Counted from the first letter of the stretch, positions 1 through 5,964 are shown. The stretch is DNA of 6,269 nt from an uncultured Eubacteriales bacterium (GCA_900556575.1 USPO01000097.1:1-6269), one strand, 5' to 3'. Made by a program: numbers and translations. The notes: generated from the sequence alone by a model not told the origin.

Positions 1-30
1 TATGGGGTTAGCCTAATTAAATACTGCTCA

Positions 31-849
31 TTAATCTATATTTATACCGTGTACCTTGAGCAGTTCTTCCCGAATTGAGTTGTATTTTTTTACAGGAATA
101 GGTATCGTATCATCATTTTTCATGGTTAAAACATATCGCTCGAACCTTGATATATAGTTAAGATTAACGGCATAGCTTCGGTGAACTTTCAGAAATTCGT
201 TATCGGTTTGCTGCATAAAGTCACTTATGGACATTTTTGCTTGAATTTCACCGTTTATTGTTGTAATAAACAAATCATTTCGGTTTGCTGTAACATAGAG
301 AATGTCTGATGTTCGGAGAAAATGAGAAGAGCCGTCATAATCATTTACGATTATTTGATGGTTTGGCATTTCATCCTTAATTTTTCTTTCGATATATTTA
401 TTTGCCATATATCCCAATGAATTAACAAATCTTTCGCCCTCGGCAATTTTTAATTCACCCATTGGATTGGAAACGTGCATATGTACAATTTTTAGTCCCT
501 CCGGCTTTAACTCCCATATGAAAGTACAGCGCTGCTGTGCCTGAAGAAAATAGTCATTGGAACTGTCAGTTGTAACTATATATCTGCCTATAACAGTACA
601 GGTTTTGCCTGAATTCTGTGCGACATAAAATTCCTGATTAAGCATATAGCAGGAACGGAGATATAAAAGCAAGTCATCAAAATTTTTCTTTACATTTTCA
701 TAACCTCGTATAAACTCCTTTTGTTCAGCACCAATCCATGAAACATTTTCATCACAGTGGTTAAGCATGAATTGAATATCCAGCTCCCAATAATGTGTTA
801 AACATTCTTGTGTTAATCGAAGTGCCTCATGTTCAAGTGTTTTATTCAT
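31..849 (-). CDS. SnoaL/NTF2-like domain fused to LytTR DNA-binding domain, transcriptional regulator
   Basis: A 272-residue cytoplasmic protein, predicted to be a one-component transcription factor. Residues about 8-127 look like a SnoaL/NTF2-like fold: a helical start with WELDIQFML, then VSWIGAEQ, and a closing strand KIVHMHVSNPMGE typical of small-molecule-binding or dimerising cone folds. A helical linker spans about 134-160. Residues about 164-266 form a LytTR domain, recognised by FLKVHRSYAVNLNYI at 219-233 and IPVKKYNSIREEL near the end. There is no receiver domain or membrane segment, so the signal is probably a ligand or protein sensed by the N-terminal domain. The ATG at 849 is chosen because AAAGAGG lies 9 bases upstream and an extended -10 promoter lies just beyond. 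The frame stays open to 993, but that extension runs through the promoter and the neighbouring terminator. The target genes are unknown; self-regulation or control of the adjacent ATPase is only a guess. Confidence 0.9.
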   Translation of the reverse strand: MNKTLEHEALRLTQECLTHYWELDIQFMLNHCDENVSWIGAEQKEFIRGYENVKKNFDDLLLYLRSCYMLNQEFYVAQNSGKTCTVIGRYIVTTDSSNDYFLQAQQRCTFIWELKPEGLKIVHMHVSNPMGELKIAEGERFVNSLGYMANKYIERKIKDEMPNHQIIVNDYDGSSHFLRTSDILYVTANRNDLFITTINGEIQAKMSISDFMQQTDNEFLKVHRSYAVNLNYISRFERYVLTMKNDDTIPIPVKKYNSIREELLKVHGINID

Positions 850-858
850 CCTGAAATA

Positions 859-865
859 CCTCTTT
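859..865 (-). promoter_or_regulatory. Ribosome binding site of the LytTR regulator
   Basis: AAAGAGG on the minus strand lies 9 bases before the ATG at 849. It decides the start in favour of the 272-residue protein over the longer open frame that reaches 993. Confidence 0.75.
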
Positions 866-882
866 CGTCCTTTGTTGGTATT

Positions 883-911
883 ATTATAGCATATGAAAAA
901 ATAAAATGCAA
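883..911 (-). promoter_or_regulatory. Sigma-A type extended -10 promoter of the LytTR regulator gene
   Basis: On the minus strand, a perfect TATAAT at 883-888 is preceded by TGC, giving an extended -10. A weak -35, TTGCAT at 906-911, lies 17 bases upstream. Transcription should start near 876, leaving a leader of about 27 bases. It lies directly after the ATPase terminator, so the regulator appears to be a separate unit. Confidence 0.75.
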
Positions 912-960
912 GTATTTCGGACGAATAACCATATAAAGTTACGAAAAACGAAAAAAACAT

Positions 961-1002
961 AAAAAAGCCAAATTTGTCAGTTAAAAGGGACAAATTCGGC
1001 TT
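961..1002 (-). terminator. Rho-independent terminator of the P-type ATPase gene
   Basis: A 14-base-pair stem pairs 989-1002 with 965-978 around a 10-base loop. It starts 3 bases after the ATPase stop codon. On the minus strand the only irregular pair is a G-U wobble, whereas on the plus strand the same position is an A-C mismatch, so the hairpin favours minus-strand transcripts. The 3' arm runs into a T tract (961-966). Confidence 0.9.
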
Positions 1003-1005
1003 TTT

Positions 1006-3396
1006 TTATTTATCTTTCTGCATTCTCCTGCGCATTAAACTGAATTTTTCATAAGCCGCATTAAACATTTTTGTTAAGAATGCAAGCAGAACGGCAGAAG
1101 CAGCAGAGAATACCGCCGCAAGCAGAACAATTTTAAATGTAGGCTGTGAAAGCATGAATATCCACTCAAGAAAGCATACGGACAGAATAAAACCGATAAG
1201 CATTAATGCTATGACCGCAATCCTGAATTTATTGTGAGGACGGGTAATTCCGATAAGTACGAAAAAACCGACCGCCGCAACTACATATACCGTAACTGTA
1301 GAAATAACTGAACTGTCAAGTCCGTGAATATTTCCGTAGGAAACCAATATACATATTGCAATAAAGTCTGTTAATGCCGCCGGAAGAGCCTTTTTCAATA
1401 CATTAGATATGAAACTGCCCTTGATTAGACTTTTGTTGTTTTCAAGTGCGAGCAGAAATCCCGGAGTGCCTATTGTAAACATATTTATCAATGTTACCTG
1501 TGATGGATGCAGCGGATACTTGAATGCCGTAAGCATGGAAAATACCGCAAGTAAAAATGAAAATATGTTTTTTATTAAAAATAGTCCGGCACTGCGTTCA
1601 ATGTTGTTTACAACTCGTCTGCCTTCGAGAAGTACACCGGGCAGCCTTGAAAAATCTGACTCCATAAGGACAATTTGGGCAATATGGCTTGCTGCTTCGC
1701 TGCCTGATGCCATTGCAATGGAGCAGTCTGCCTCTTTTAAGGCTATTATGTCATTTACTCCGTCGCCCACCATAGCAGCGGTCTTTCCGAGTGATTGAAG
1801 TGCTTTAATCATGCTGCATTTCATTTCGGGAGTTACTCGTCCGAATACGGTATATTTTTTTACTGCCTCTAAGATTTCTTCGGTGTTTGTCAGATTTGAG
1901 GCATCAATATAATTTTCTGCACCATGTATTTTTGCCTCTTTGGCTGCTTCTGAAACGGTAACCGGATTGTCTCCCGATATAACCTTTATATCAACACCTT
2001 GCCGATAAAAATATTTAAAGGTTGCTGCGGCTTTCTTTCGTACCGGATTGCATAAAATTATTAGTCCCAATGCTTTTGTTTGTTCCGTAAGAGGACCACT
2101 GAAAGTATTGCCGCTGTATTTTGCAAATACAAGCACTCTAAATCCATTTTTTGCATAATGTTCTATTCGTTTTTCATATTTGAAATATTCATCACGAAGA
2201 ACTAATTCGGGTGCACCCATCACATATGAGCGATTTTTTATGACTGCTGCGCTGTATTTATTTTTTGATGAGAACGGAATAACCATTTCGGGAGTGAGAT
2301 CCGCATATTTATCAAAATACTTTTTTACAGCCTCCATAGTTATATTATCCGTACTCATAGCAGAGGAAAAACTTCCTATAAGAGAGTGAAGCTCGTCTTC
2401 ATTTATGCCGCTGAGAGGAACAGCACTTTTTACACTCATTGTGTTTTCTGTTATAGTACCTGTTTTATCAACACAAATCACATCGACTCTTGCAAGGGTT
2501 TCGACGCATGACATATCATGAACATTGACTTTGTGCTTTCCAAGACGCATCACGCTTAGGGCAAGGGCGGCACTTGCAAGGAGATATAATCCCTCCGGAA
2601 TCATTCCGAGCAAAGCTGCGACTGTTGTAGAGACAGCTGAATATGCACCGCTTTTTTCAATAAAGTATTGCTGAGAGAACATAATCAAGCCTATCGGAAT
2701 TATAGCAGCACCCACAAATTTTATTATCGTATTTAATGCACTCATCATTTTTGAGTGTTCACGCTTATCTTTGGTTTTTACTTTAGCCGAAAGCTGTGCA
2801 ATGTATGAACTATCGCCGACTTTGTCGAGTCTTGCCCGGCATTCTCCGGAAATTATAAAGCTTCCCGACATCAGAGTATCACCCGGAGCTCTAGTGATTT
2901 CATCCGACTCTCCGGTTAAAAGTGACTCATTTACTTTAACGGAACCGGAAACAATTACAGCATCGGCATAAACCAGACTGCCGGATTTAAAAACCGAAAT
3001 ATCATCAAGCACTGCCTTTTCCGGAGGCAGATAAATTGCTTTTCCGCTGCGGATTATATGGGCAGTAGGGGCATTCATCATATTAAGCTTGTCAAGTGTT
3101 TTTTTAGAGCGTATTTGCTGAACTATTCCTATGAGTGTATTAGCGATTATAACGGGCAAAAAGGTAAGTCCTCTGTATGCACCAACAATAATCAAAAGTG
3201 CCGCAAGACAAACAAATATCAGATTAAAGTAAGTGAATATATTTGAAAAAATAATGCTTCCGATAGATTGAGAAGCGTTTTCTGTAACCTTGTTTGATGC
3301 ACCGTTTTTAAAACGAAATTCAGCCTCTTCGGATGAAAGACCTATGTTAGGATCGGGGGAAAATCGCTGTATATTAACGGGATTTTTTTTGTCCAT
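1006..3396 (-). CDS. P-type cation-transporting ATPase, CtpE-like
   Basis: A 796-residue membrane pump that uses ATP to move cations across the cytoplasmic membrane. The order of domains is complete. A cytoplasmic N-terminus carries GLSSEEAEFRF, followed by TM1-2 (about 46-94). The actuator loop carries TGES (161-164). TM3-4 (about 221-283) carry MIPEGL, with PEGL at 267-270. The phosphorylation site is DKTGT, with Asp310. The nucleotide domain has FSSKNK (375-380) and MGAPE (393-397). SGDNPVT (474-480) and GDGVND (544-549) follow, then TM5-10 (about 602-774). PEGL followed by Tyr rather than Pro, the Lys-to-Met change in the KGAPE motif and the TM6 segment LINMFTIGTPGFLLALE resemble actinobacterial CtpE, which has been reported as a calcium pump, more than classical calcium or magnesium ATPases. 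There are no heavy-metal-binding domains and no CPC motif. Substrate is therefore uncertain; calcium or another divalent ion is plausible. The gene has its own promoter and terminator, and GAAAGGG lies 11 bases before the ATG. Confidence 0.95.
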   Translation of the reverse strand: MDKKNPVNIQRFSPDPNIGLSSEEAEFRFKNGASNKVTENASQSIGSIIFSNIFTYFNLIFVCLAALLIIVGAYRGLTFLPVIIANTLIGIVQQIRSKKTLDKLNMMNAPTAHIIRSGKAIYLPPEKAVLDDISVFKSGSLVYADAVIVSGSVKVNESLLTGESDEITRAPGDTLMSGSFIISGECRARLDKVGDSSYIAQLSAKVKTKDKREHSKMMSALNTIIKFVGAAIIPIGLIMFSQQYFIEKSGAYSAVSTTVAALLGMIPEGLYLLASAALALSVMRLGKHKVNVHDMSCVETLARVDVICVDKTGTITENTMSVKSAVPLSGINEDELHSLIGSFSSAMSTDNITMEAVKKYFDKYADLTPEMVIPFSSKNKYSAAVIKNRSYVMGAPELVLRDEYFKYEKRIEHYAKNGFRVLVFAKYSGNTFSGPLTEQTKALGLIILCNPVRKKAAATFKYFYRQGVDIKVISGDNPVTVSEAAKEAKIHGAENYIDASNLTNTEEILEAVKKYTVFGRVTPEMKCSMIKALQSLGKTAAMVGDGVNDIIALKEADCSIAMASGSEAASHIAQIVLMESDFSRLPGVLLEGRRVVNNIERSAGLFLIKNIFSFLLAVFSMLTAFKYPLHPSQVTLINMFTIGTPGFLLALENNKSLIKGSFISNVLKKALPAALTDFIAICILVSYGNIHGLDSSVISTVTVYVVAAVGFFVLIGITRPHNKFRIAVIALMLIGFILSVCFLEWIFMLSQPTFKIVLLAAVFSAASAVLLAFLTKMFNAAYEKFSLMRRRMQKDK

Positions 3397-3407
3397 ATAT
3401 AAATCAT

Positions 3408-3414
3408 CCCTTTC
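3408..3414 (-). promoter_or_regulatory. Ribosome binding site of the P-type ATPase
   Basis: GAAAGGG on the minus strand, 11 bases before the ATG at 3396. An ATG 11 bases further upstream is out of frame with the ATPase, which supports the chosen start. Confidence 0.6.
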
Positions 3415-3417
3415 TTA

Positions 3418-3436
3418 ATTAACTGTGTATGTTAAT
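3418..3436. repeat. Inverted repeat ATTAAC-N7-GTTAAT in the ATPase leader
   Basis: Perfect 6-base arms separated by 7 bases, between the predicted transcription start and the ribosome binding site of the ATPase. It could be an operator. The arms are AT-rich, so chance occurrence is possible. Confidence 0.35.
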
Positions 3437-3441
3437 ATTCC

Positions 3442-3452
3442 GATAATTTATC
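3442..3452. repeat. Palindrome GATAA-n-TTATC at the ATPase transcription start
   Basis: An 11-base palindrome with one central base, covering the predicted start of transcription just downstream of the -10 hexamer. Its placement is typical of a repressor site, but no regulator can be named from it. Confidence 0.35.
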
Positions 3453-3455
3453 TAT

Positions 3456-3484
3456 ATTATAGCATAGTTAGTGAATGTATTCAA
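3456..3484 (-). promoter_or_regulatory. Sigma-A type extended -10 promoter of the P-type ATPase gene
   Basis: Minus-strand TTGAAT (3479-3484), a 17-base spacer ending in TGC, and a perfect TATAAT (3456-3461). Transcription should start near 3449, giving a leader of about 50 bases. The leader is too short for a large riboswitch. With the upstream terminator at 3561-3608, it makes the ATPase an independent unit. Confidence 0.8.
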
Positions 3485-3560
3485 TGGTTTAAAAAGGAAG
3501 AAAGGGTAAACTTTTTTTGAACTAAAAACAATAATATTAACATAGTTAGATGCATTAGAA

Positions 3561-3608
3561 TATAAAAATAAAGGGCTGCAGCAAACACCAAAGAGTTTTG
3601 CTGCAGCC
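3561..3608 (-). terminator. Rho-independent terminator of the clostripain-like gene
   Basis: A perfect 12-base-pair stem pairs 3597-3608 with 3574-3585 around an 11-base loop, 12 bases after the stop codon at 3621. On the minus strand it is followed by CTTTATTTTTATA, a T-rich tail. The survival of a clean terminator fits a gene that is, or very recently was, functional. Confidence 0.88.
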
Positions 3609-3620
3609 TCTTGTAATATT

Positions 3621-4748
3621 TTATTTATATGATATGGTATTATCGTAAAAAACAAAATCAGCTGCTCCGGAATTAAATGAATTTCCATAAATATATTCTA
3701 TCTCGAAATCGGTTTTGTAATCACCGTCCGGCAAATTTTTTTCCTGAATGTGCAAGCCTATCGGCCATGTTTTAAATGACTCACCCTCAACAGTTTCTTC
3801 GGTTGAATATTCTTTGTAAAGAGGAGTCACGAGATTATAAATCCTTAATGGAGTTATATGCCGGCTGTACTTGCTTCCAGCCCCAAGACTGTCGTATAAG
3901 CCTAAAGATTTATATTTTCTTGTTCCGTCATCCTTTTTTACAGCTGCAATTCTAAGGTTTTTAACTGCACCGTCAACCTTTAGCGGAACAGAATATATTG
4001 CATAGCTTTCACAGTCATAGACAACATTAAGACTGATGCTGTGACCGTTCATTAAAGGAAAGGTGAAATTATTTTTTGTTTTATATATTCCGGCTTCTTT
4101 TTGTTCATCAGTTTCAAATGCATTTCCAAGGTAAAGATAACCGCTATCTGATTTTTGGAAAATTCGCTGCTGTACACGGCGTACAATTTCCATATTACCT
4201 TCCATGTTAAGCTCAAGTCCGGTGTCTCCGGCAACTGTTTTTTGTGTCATACGATCACGTTCGGTTACATAATCCTTATAAGCGGATGTATCACTGAATT
4301 TACGTGTTGTGGAATTTCCGGTGCCTGCATTTGCAGAGGTTGCGGTGATAAATTCTGCATATCTTTTAAACGGACAAAATTCCAAATATCTCGGCAATTC
4401 ATCTGAAGATTGGTTGATAGGGTAGAATATACTCAGACCGCTTGCATTGTTTCTGTATTTTCCGGAAACATTATAAATAACAGCCTTTTGAAGCTCCTCC
4501 TGTACTCTGCCGGAGGTTTTGTCTGCGGCTGAACCTATTTGAACAGCCATGTCATTTATGTCAAGCATATTTGAATACCCTTCATCAGGTGTGTTGGCAC
4601 CGAAGGTTATTGTATTTATTATCCCGTTGGAAAATTCGGAATAGTCTGCAAGTGAATTTGGTGTTGAATTTAACTCTCCTGACATTCCTTCAATTGCCTG
4701 CGTCAGACTGGTTATTTCGGAAAGGCTCGTTACTGACATAGTAGCCAT
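3621..4748 (-). CDS. C-terminal part of a frameshifted clostripain-like protein
   Basis: The second half of the split clostripain-family gene. The open frame reaches back to 4805, but homology-like sequence begins only around the frameshift. The first ATG past the upstream stop codon is at 4748, giving 375 residues. Near its start MSVTSLSEI matches the conserved strand of C11 peptidases that follows the catalytic region. Further on, an LDINDMA segment and GLSIFYP are typical of the end of the clostripain fold. The last 225 or so residues, after a Ser/Thr/Gly-rich linker (TSANAGTGNSTT), form a region I do not recognise, rich in predicted beta strands. There is no Shine-Dalgarno site before 4748, but the ATG lies one base after the upstream TGA, so termination-reinitiation could express this part. 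Alone it has no signal peptide and would stay in the cytoplasm, so an independent function is unlikely. Confidence 0.7.
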   Translation of the reverse strand: MATMSVTSLSEITSLTQAIEGMSGELNSTPNSLADYSEFSNGIINTITFGANTPDEGYSNMLDINDMAVQIGSAADKTSGRVQEELQKAVIYNVSGKYRNNASGLSIFYPINQSSDELPRYLEFCPFKRYAEFITATSANAGTGNSTTRKFSDTSAYKDYVTERDRMTQKTVAGDTGLELNMEGNMEIVRRVQQRIFQKSDSGYLYLGNAFETDEQKEAGIYKTKNNFTFPLMNGHSISLNVVYDCESYAIYSVPLKVDGAVKNLRIAAVKKDDGTRKYKSLGLYDSLGAGSKYSRHITPLRIYNLVTPLYKEYSTEETVEGESFKTWPIGLHIQEKNLPDGDYKTDFEIEYIYGNSFNSGAADFVFYDNTISYK

Positions 4749-4749
4749 A

Positions 4750-5532
4750 TCACTTTTTACACTTTGCCATATAAGTGTCACAAGCAGCTTTTGCAATGTC
4801 TTCAATTGATGATGTAGGATTTTCTTTTATATAGTTAAACCATCCGGCATAGTTCCAGCCGCCTTCTGCCATATATTCCTGCGAAGCAATGAGATAGTCA
4901 GCAGATGTTGATAACATTGATGCAGCTTCTGCAGTGGCGGATAGATCAGAGTCAAAGCCTATCATATCGAGATGCGTACCGGAGTTGTTTAGGGCCTTTG
5001 ATAACTCATTAAGTGTAAGACTGTCATTTTCATATAGCTCATCATGTGCATAACCGTAGGCACTGTTTGATCCGCTTCCGTATATTATTAAGGCATAATG
5101 CTGTGCCGGATAAGTATCAACACACCAGTCTATATAATCCGTTAATGTACCTTGCTTTGCCATATTTTCCTGCTCGGTACGTTCTAAAAGGCATAAGTTA
5201 TCCTTTTGGGCAATAAATCTATCCATATAATTAGAATCAATTCCCTGAGCCTTCCACCCGTAACTGCCGCCGGTTTGTACCAAAACGTTCAGATTTTCCG
5301 GATAATTAACTTCAGTTAATTCTTTGAGGGTATTTGAGGCTGTGCCGTATGCATATTCATCACTGCCGCCGCTCATATAAACCATTACTGTCCAGCTTTC
5401 ACCAGTTGCTGCATCTCTTGCTGTCTCGGTTTGTGTTACAAAGCTTTCATTTTGTGTACATGAGGAAAGTATAGCCACTGAAAGTACAGATGTACATAAT
5501 GATGCAGCAAACCGTAATCCTGTTCGGTTCAT
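4750..5532 (-). CDS. N-terminal part of a frameshifted clostripain-like lipoprotein
   Basis: A 260-residue fragment ending at TGA right after an A5 run. Residues 1-25 are a lipoprotein signal peptide with lipobox LSSC (Cys25), so the protein should be anchored on the outer face of the cell membrane. The clostripain fold starts at WTVMVYMSGGSD (47-58), a conserved opening strand and turn of family C11. In active members the catalytic His lies in an ALILWNHGGG-like motif; here the segment is ALIIYGSGS, with Ser153 at the His position. The catalytic Cys lies in IGFDACLMA; here it is IGFDSDLSA, with Asp196. ADYLIASQE and GGWNY follow as in the family. The fold is therefore clear, but the protein is probably not a peptidase. 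AGGAGA lies 9 bases before the ATG. Confidence 0.85.
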   Translation of the reverse strand: MNRTGLRFAASLCTSVLSVAILSSCTQNESFVTQTETARDAATGESWTVMVYMSGGSDEYAYGTASNTLKELTEVNYPENLNVLVQTGGSYGWKAQGIDSNYMDRFIAQKDNLCLLERTEQENMAKQGTLTDYIDWCVDTYPAQHYALIIYGSGSNSAYGYAHDELYENDSLTLNELSKALNNSGTHLDMIGFDSDLSATAEAASMLSTSADYLIASQEYMAEGGWNYAGWFNYIKENPTSSIEDIAKAACDTYMAKCKK

Positions 5533-5541
5533 TGTTTAATT

Positions 5542-5547
5542 TCTCCT
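5542..5547 (-). promoter_or_regulatory. Ribosome binding site of the clostripain-like gene
   Basis: AGGAGA on the minus strand, 9 bases before the ATG at 5532. It supports the start that gives the lipoprotein signal peptide. Confidence 0.7.
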
Positions 5548-5565
5548 ATTCAAATCTATATTAAG

Positions 5566-5593
5566 GCTGTAAATGACATTAATTATTTACAGC
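5566..5593 (-). repeat. Inverted repeat GCTGTAAAT-N10-ATTTACAGC in the leader of the clostripain-like gene
   Basis: Perfect 9-base arms separated by 10 bases, overlapping a second palindrome AGCATATGCT (5591-5600). No T tract follows on either strand, so it is not a terminator; the ferredoxin terminator lies further upstream. The best -10 candidate for the downstream gene, TAGAAT at 5601-5606, would place the transcription start at the edge of the repeat. It may therefore be an operator or a leader hairpin. No convincing -35 was found. Confidence 0.55.
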
Positions 5594-5625
5594 ATATGCT
5601 ATTCTAATGTATATATTAAAAACAT

Positions 5626-5661
5626 GAAAAAGGGCAGGAACGTATACAACGTCCCTGTCCC
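5626..5661 (-). terminator. Rho-independent terminator of the ferredoxin gene
   Basis: Minus-strand arms GGGACAGGGACGT and ACGTTCCTGCCC pair around a 5-base loop with one bulged A and one G-T wobble, followed by TTTTT. It lies about 20 bases after the ferredoxin stop codon and separates that gene from the clostripain-like gene. Confidence 0.82.
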
Positions 5662-5679
5662 TTCTATAACTATTCTAAA

Positions 5680-5853
5680 TTAGTCCTGAGCCGGAGCACC
5701 TACCGGACAGACACCGGCACAAGCACCACACTCTACACATGTATCTGCATCGATAACGTAAGCTGCATCACCTTCGCTGATAGCACTTACCGGACACTCA
5801 GCTGCACAAGCTCCGCAGCTGATACATGTATCTGCGTCAATTTTGTATGCCAT
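5680..5853 (-). CDS. 2[4Fe-4S] ferredoxin, clostridial type
   Basis: A 57-residue soluble electron carrier, the usual size for clostridial ferredoxins, beginning MAYKIDADTC. Two internally repeated motifs each bind part of two [4Fe-4S] clusters: CISCGACAAECP (Cys10, 13, 16, 20) and CVECGACAGVCP (Cys39, 42, 45, 49). All eight cysteines are present, and each set ends in the typical Cys-Pro. Low-potential ferredoxins of this kind serve partners such as pyruvate:ferredoxin oxidoreductase, hydrogenases or Rnf. The natural partner here cannot be told from the window. The start is supported by a near-perfect GAGGAGGTG 8 bases upstream. The strong promoter, strong ribosome binding site and dedicated terminator suggest high, independent expression. 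Upstream lies ricT, with no clear terminator between, so some read-through from ricT is possible. Confidence 0.97.
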   Translation of the reverse strand: MAYKIDADTCISCGACAAECPVSAISEGDAAYVIDADTCVECGACAGVCPVGAPAQD

Positions 5854-5861
5854 TCAAAATA

Positions 5862-5870
5862 CACCTCCTC
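5862..5870 (-). promoter_or_regulatory. Very strong ribosome binding site of the ferredoxin
   Basis: GAGGAGGTG on the minus strand, 8 bases before the ATG at 5853. It is close to a full complement of the 16S rRNA tail, which fits an abundant small protein. Confidence 0.85.
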
Positions 5871-5905
5871 GTAATATATTTATAACGTTTTCGTTTACGA
5901 TACAT

Positions 5906-5934
5906 ATTATATCACATCAAGTGAAATACTTCAA
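5906..5934 (-). promoter_or_regulatory. Sigma-A type extended -10 promoter of the ferredoxin gene
   Basis: Minus-strand TTGAAG (5929-5934), a 17-base spacer ending in TGA, and a perfect TATAAT (5906-5911). The start should lie near 5899, with a leader of about 45 bases. Two direct copies of CACTTGA (5931-5937 and 5917-5923) overlap the -35 and the spacer. Confidence 0.8.
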
Positions 5935-5964
5935 GTGTTTTTTTGAATTTTAACAAAATATTAA

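Larger units (their letters stand above)
3621..5532 (-). pseudogene. Clostripain (peptidase C11)-like lipoprotein gene, split by a +1-base frameshift
   Basis: Read together, the two frames give one 636-residue clostripain-family protein. The break is in the A5 run at 4754-4758: with four A bases the frame continues as CKSDMATMSV and runs straight into the second half. The match of family features on both sides (IGFD then ADYLIAS before, SVTSLSE then GLSIFYP after) shows the halves belong together. Either the gene is a recent pseudogene, the indel is an assembly error, or the run varies between cells. No other disruption is present, and the ribosome binding site, signal peptide and terminator are intact. 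Confidence 0.75.

Noticed and set aside
935..985. LytTR binding sites upstream of the regulator (AAAGTTACG at 935-943, TCAGTTAAA at 977-985)
   Set aside because: Each misses the consensus at one position, their starts are 42 bases apart rather than the usual closely spaced direct repeat, and the second sits in the ATPase terminator.
850..993. N-terminal extension of the LytTR regulator (open frame back to 993)
   Set aside because: It runs through a clear promoter and the ATPase terminator, is rich in Phe and Tyr like translated AT-rich intergenic DNA, and has no ribosome binding site. The ATG at 849 has a good one.
1409..3246. Several plus-strand open frames inside the ATPase gene
   Set aside because: They are antisense to a gene with complete family motifs and show no recognisable protein features.
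3397..3449. Manganese-type (yybP-ykoY) or other riboswitch in the ATPase leader
   Set aside because: The predicted leader is only about 50 bases and shows no conserved core; the symmetry present looks like operator dyads.
3452..3688. 78-residue minus-strand open frame between the ATPase and the clostripain-like gene
   Set aside because: It overlaps the end of the clostripain-like gene, its terminator and the ATPase promoter, and has no ribosome binding site.
4052..4406. Short open frames on both strands inside the clostripain-like gene
   Set aside because: They overlap the well-supported reading frame and have no start signals or family motifs.
4750..4758. Programmed +1 frameshift in the clostripain-like gene
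   Set aside because: Slippage of the Lys tRNA from AAG would land on AGT, a poor re-pairing, and there is no Shine-Dalgarno-like stimulator. A homopolymer indel is simpler.
5566..5593. Inverted repeat as the ferredoxin terminator
   Set aside because: It has no T tract on the minus strand, and a proper hairpin with T5 already lies at 5626-5661.
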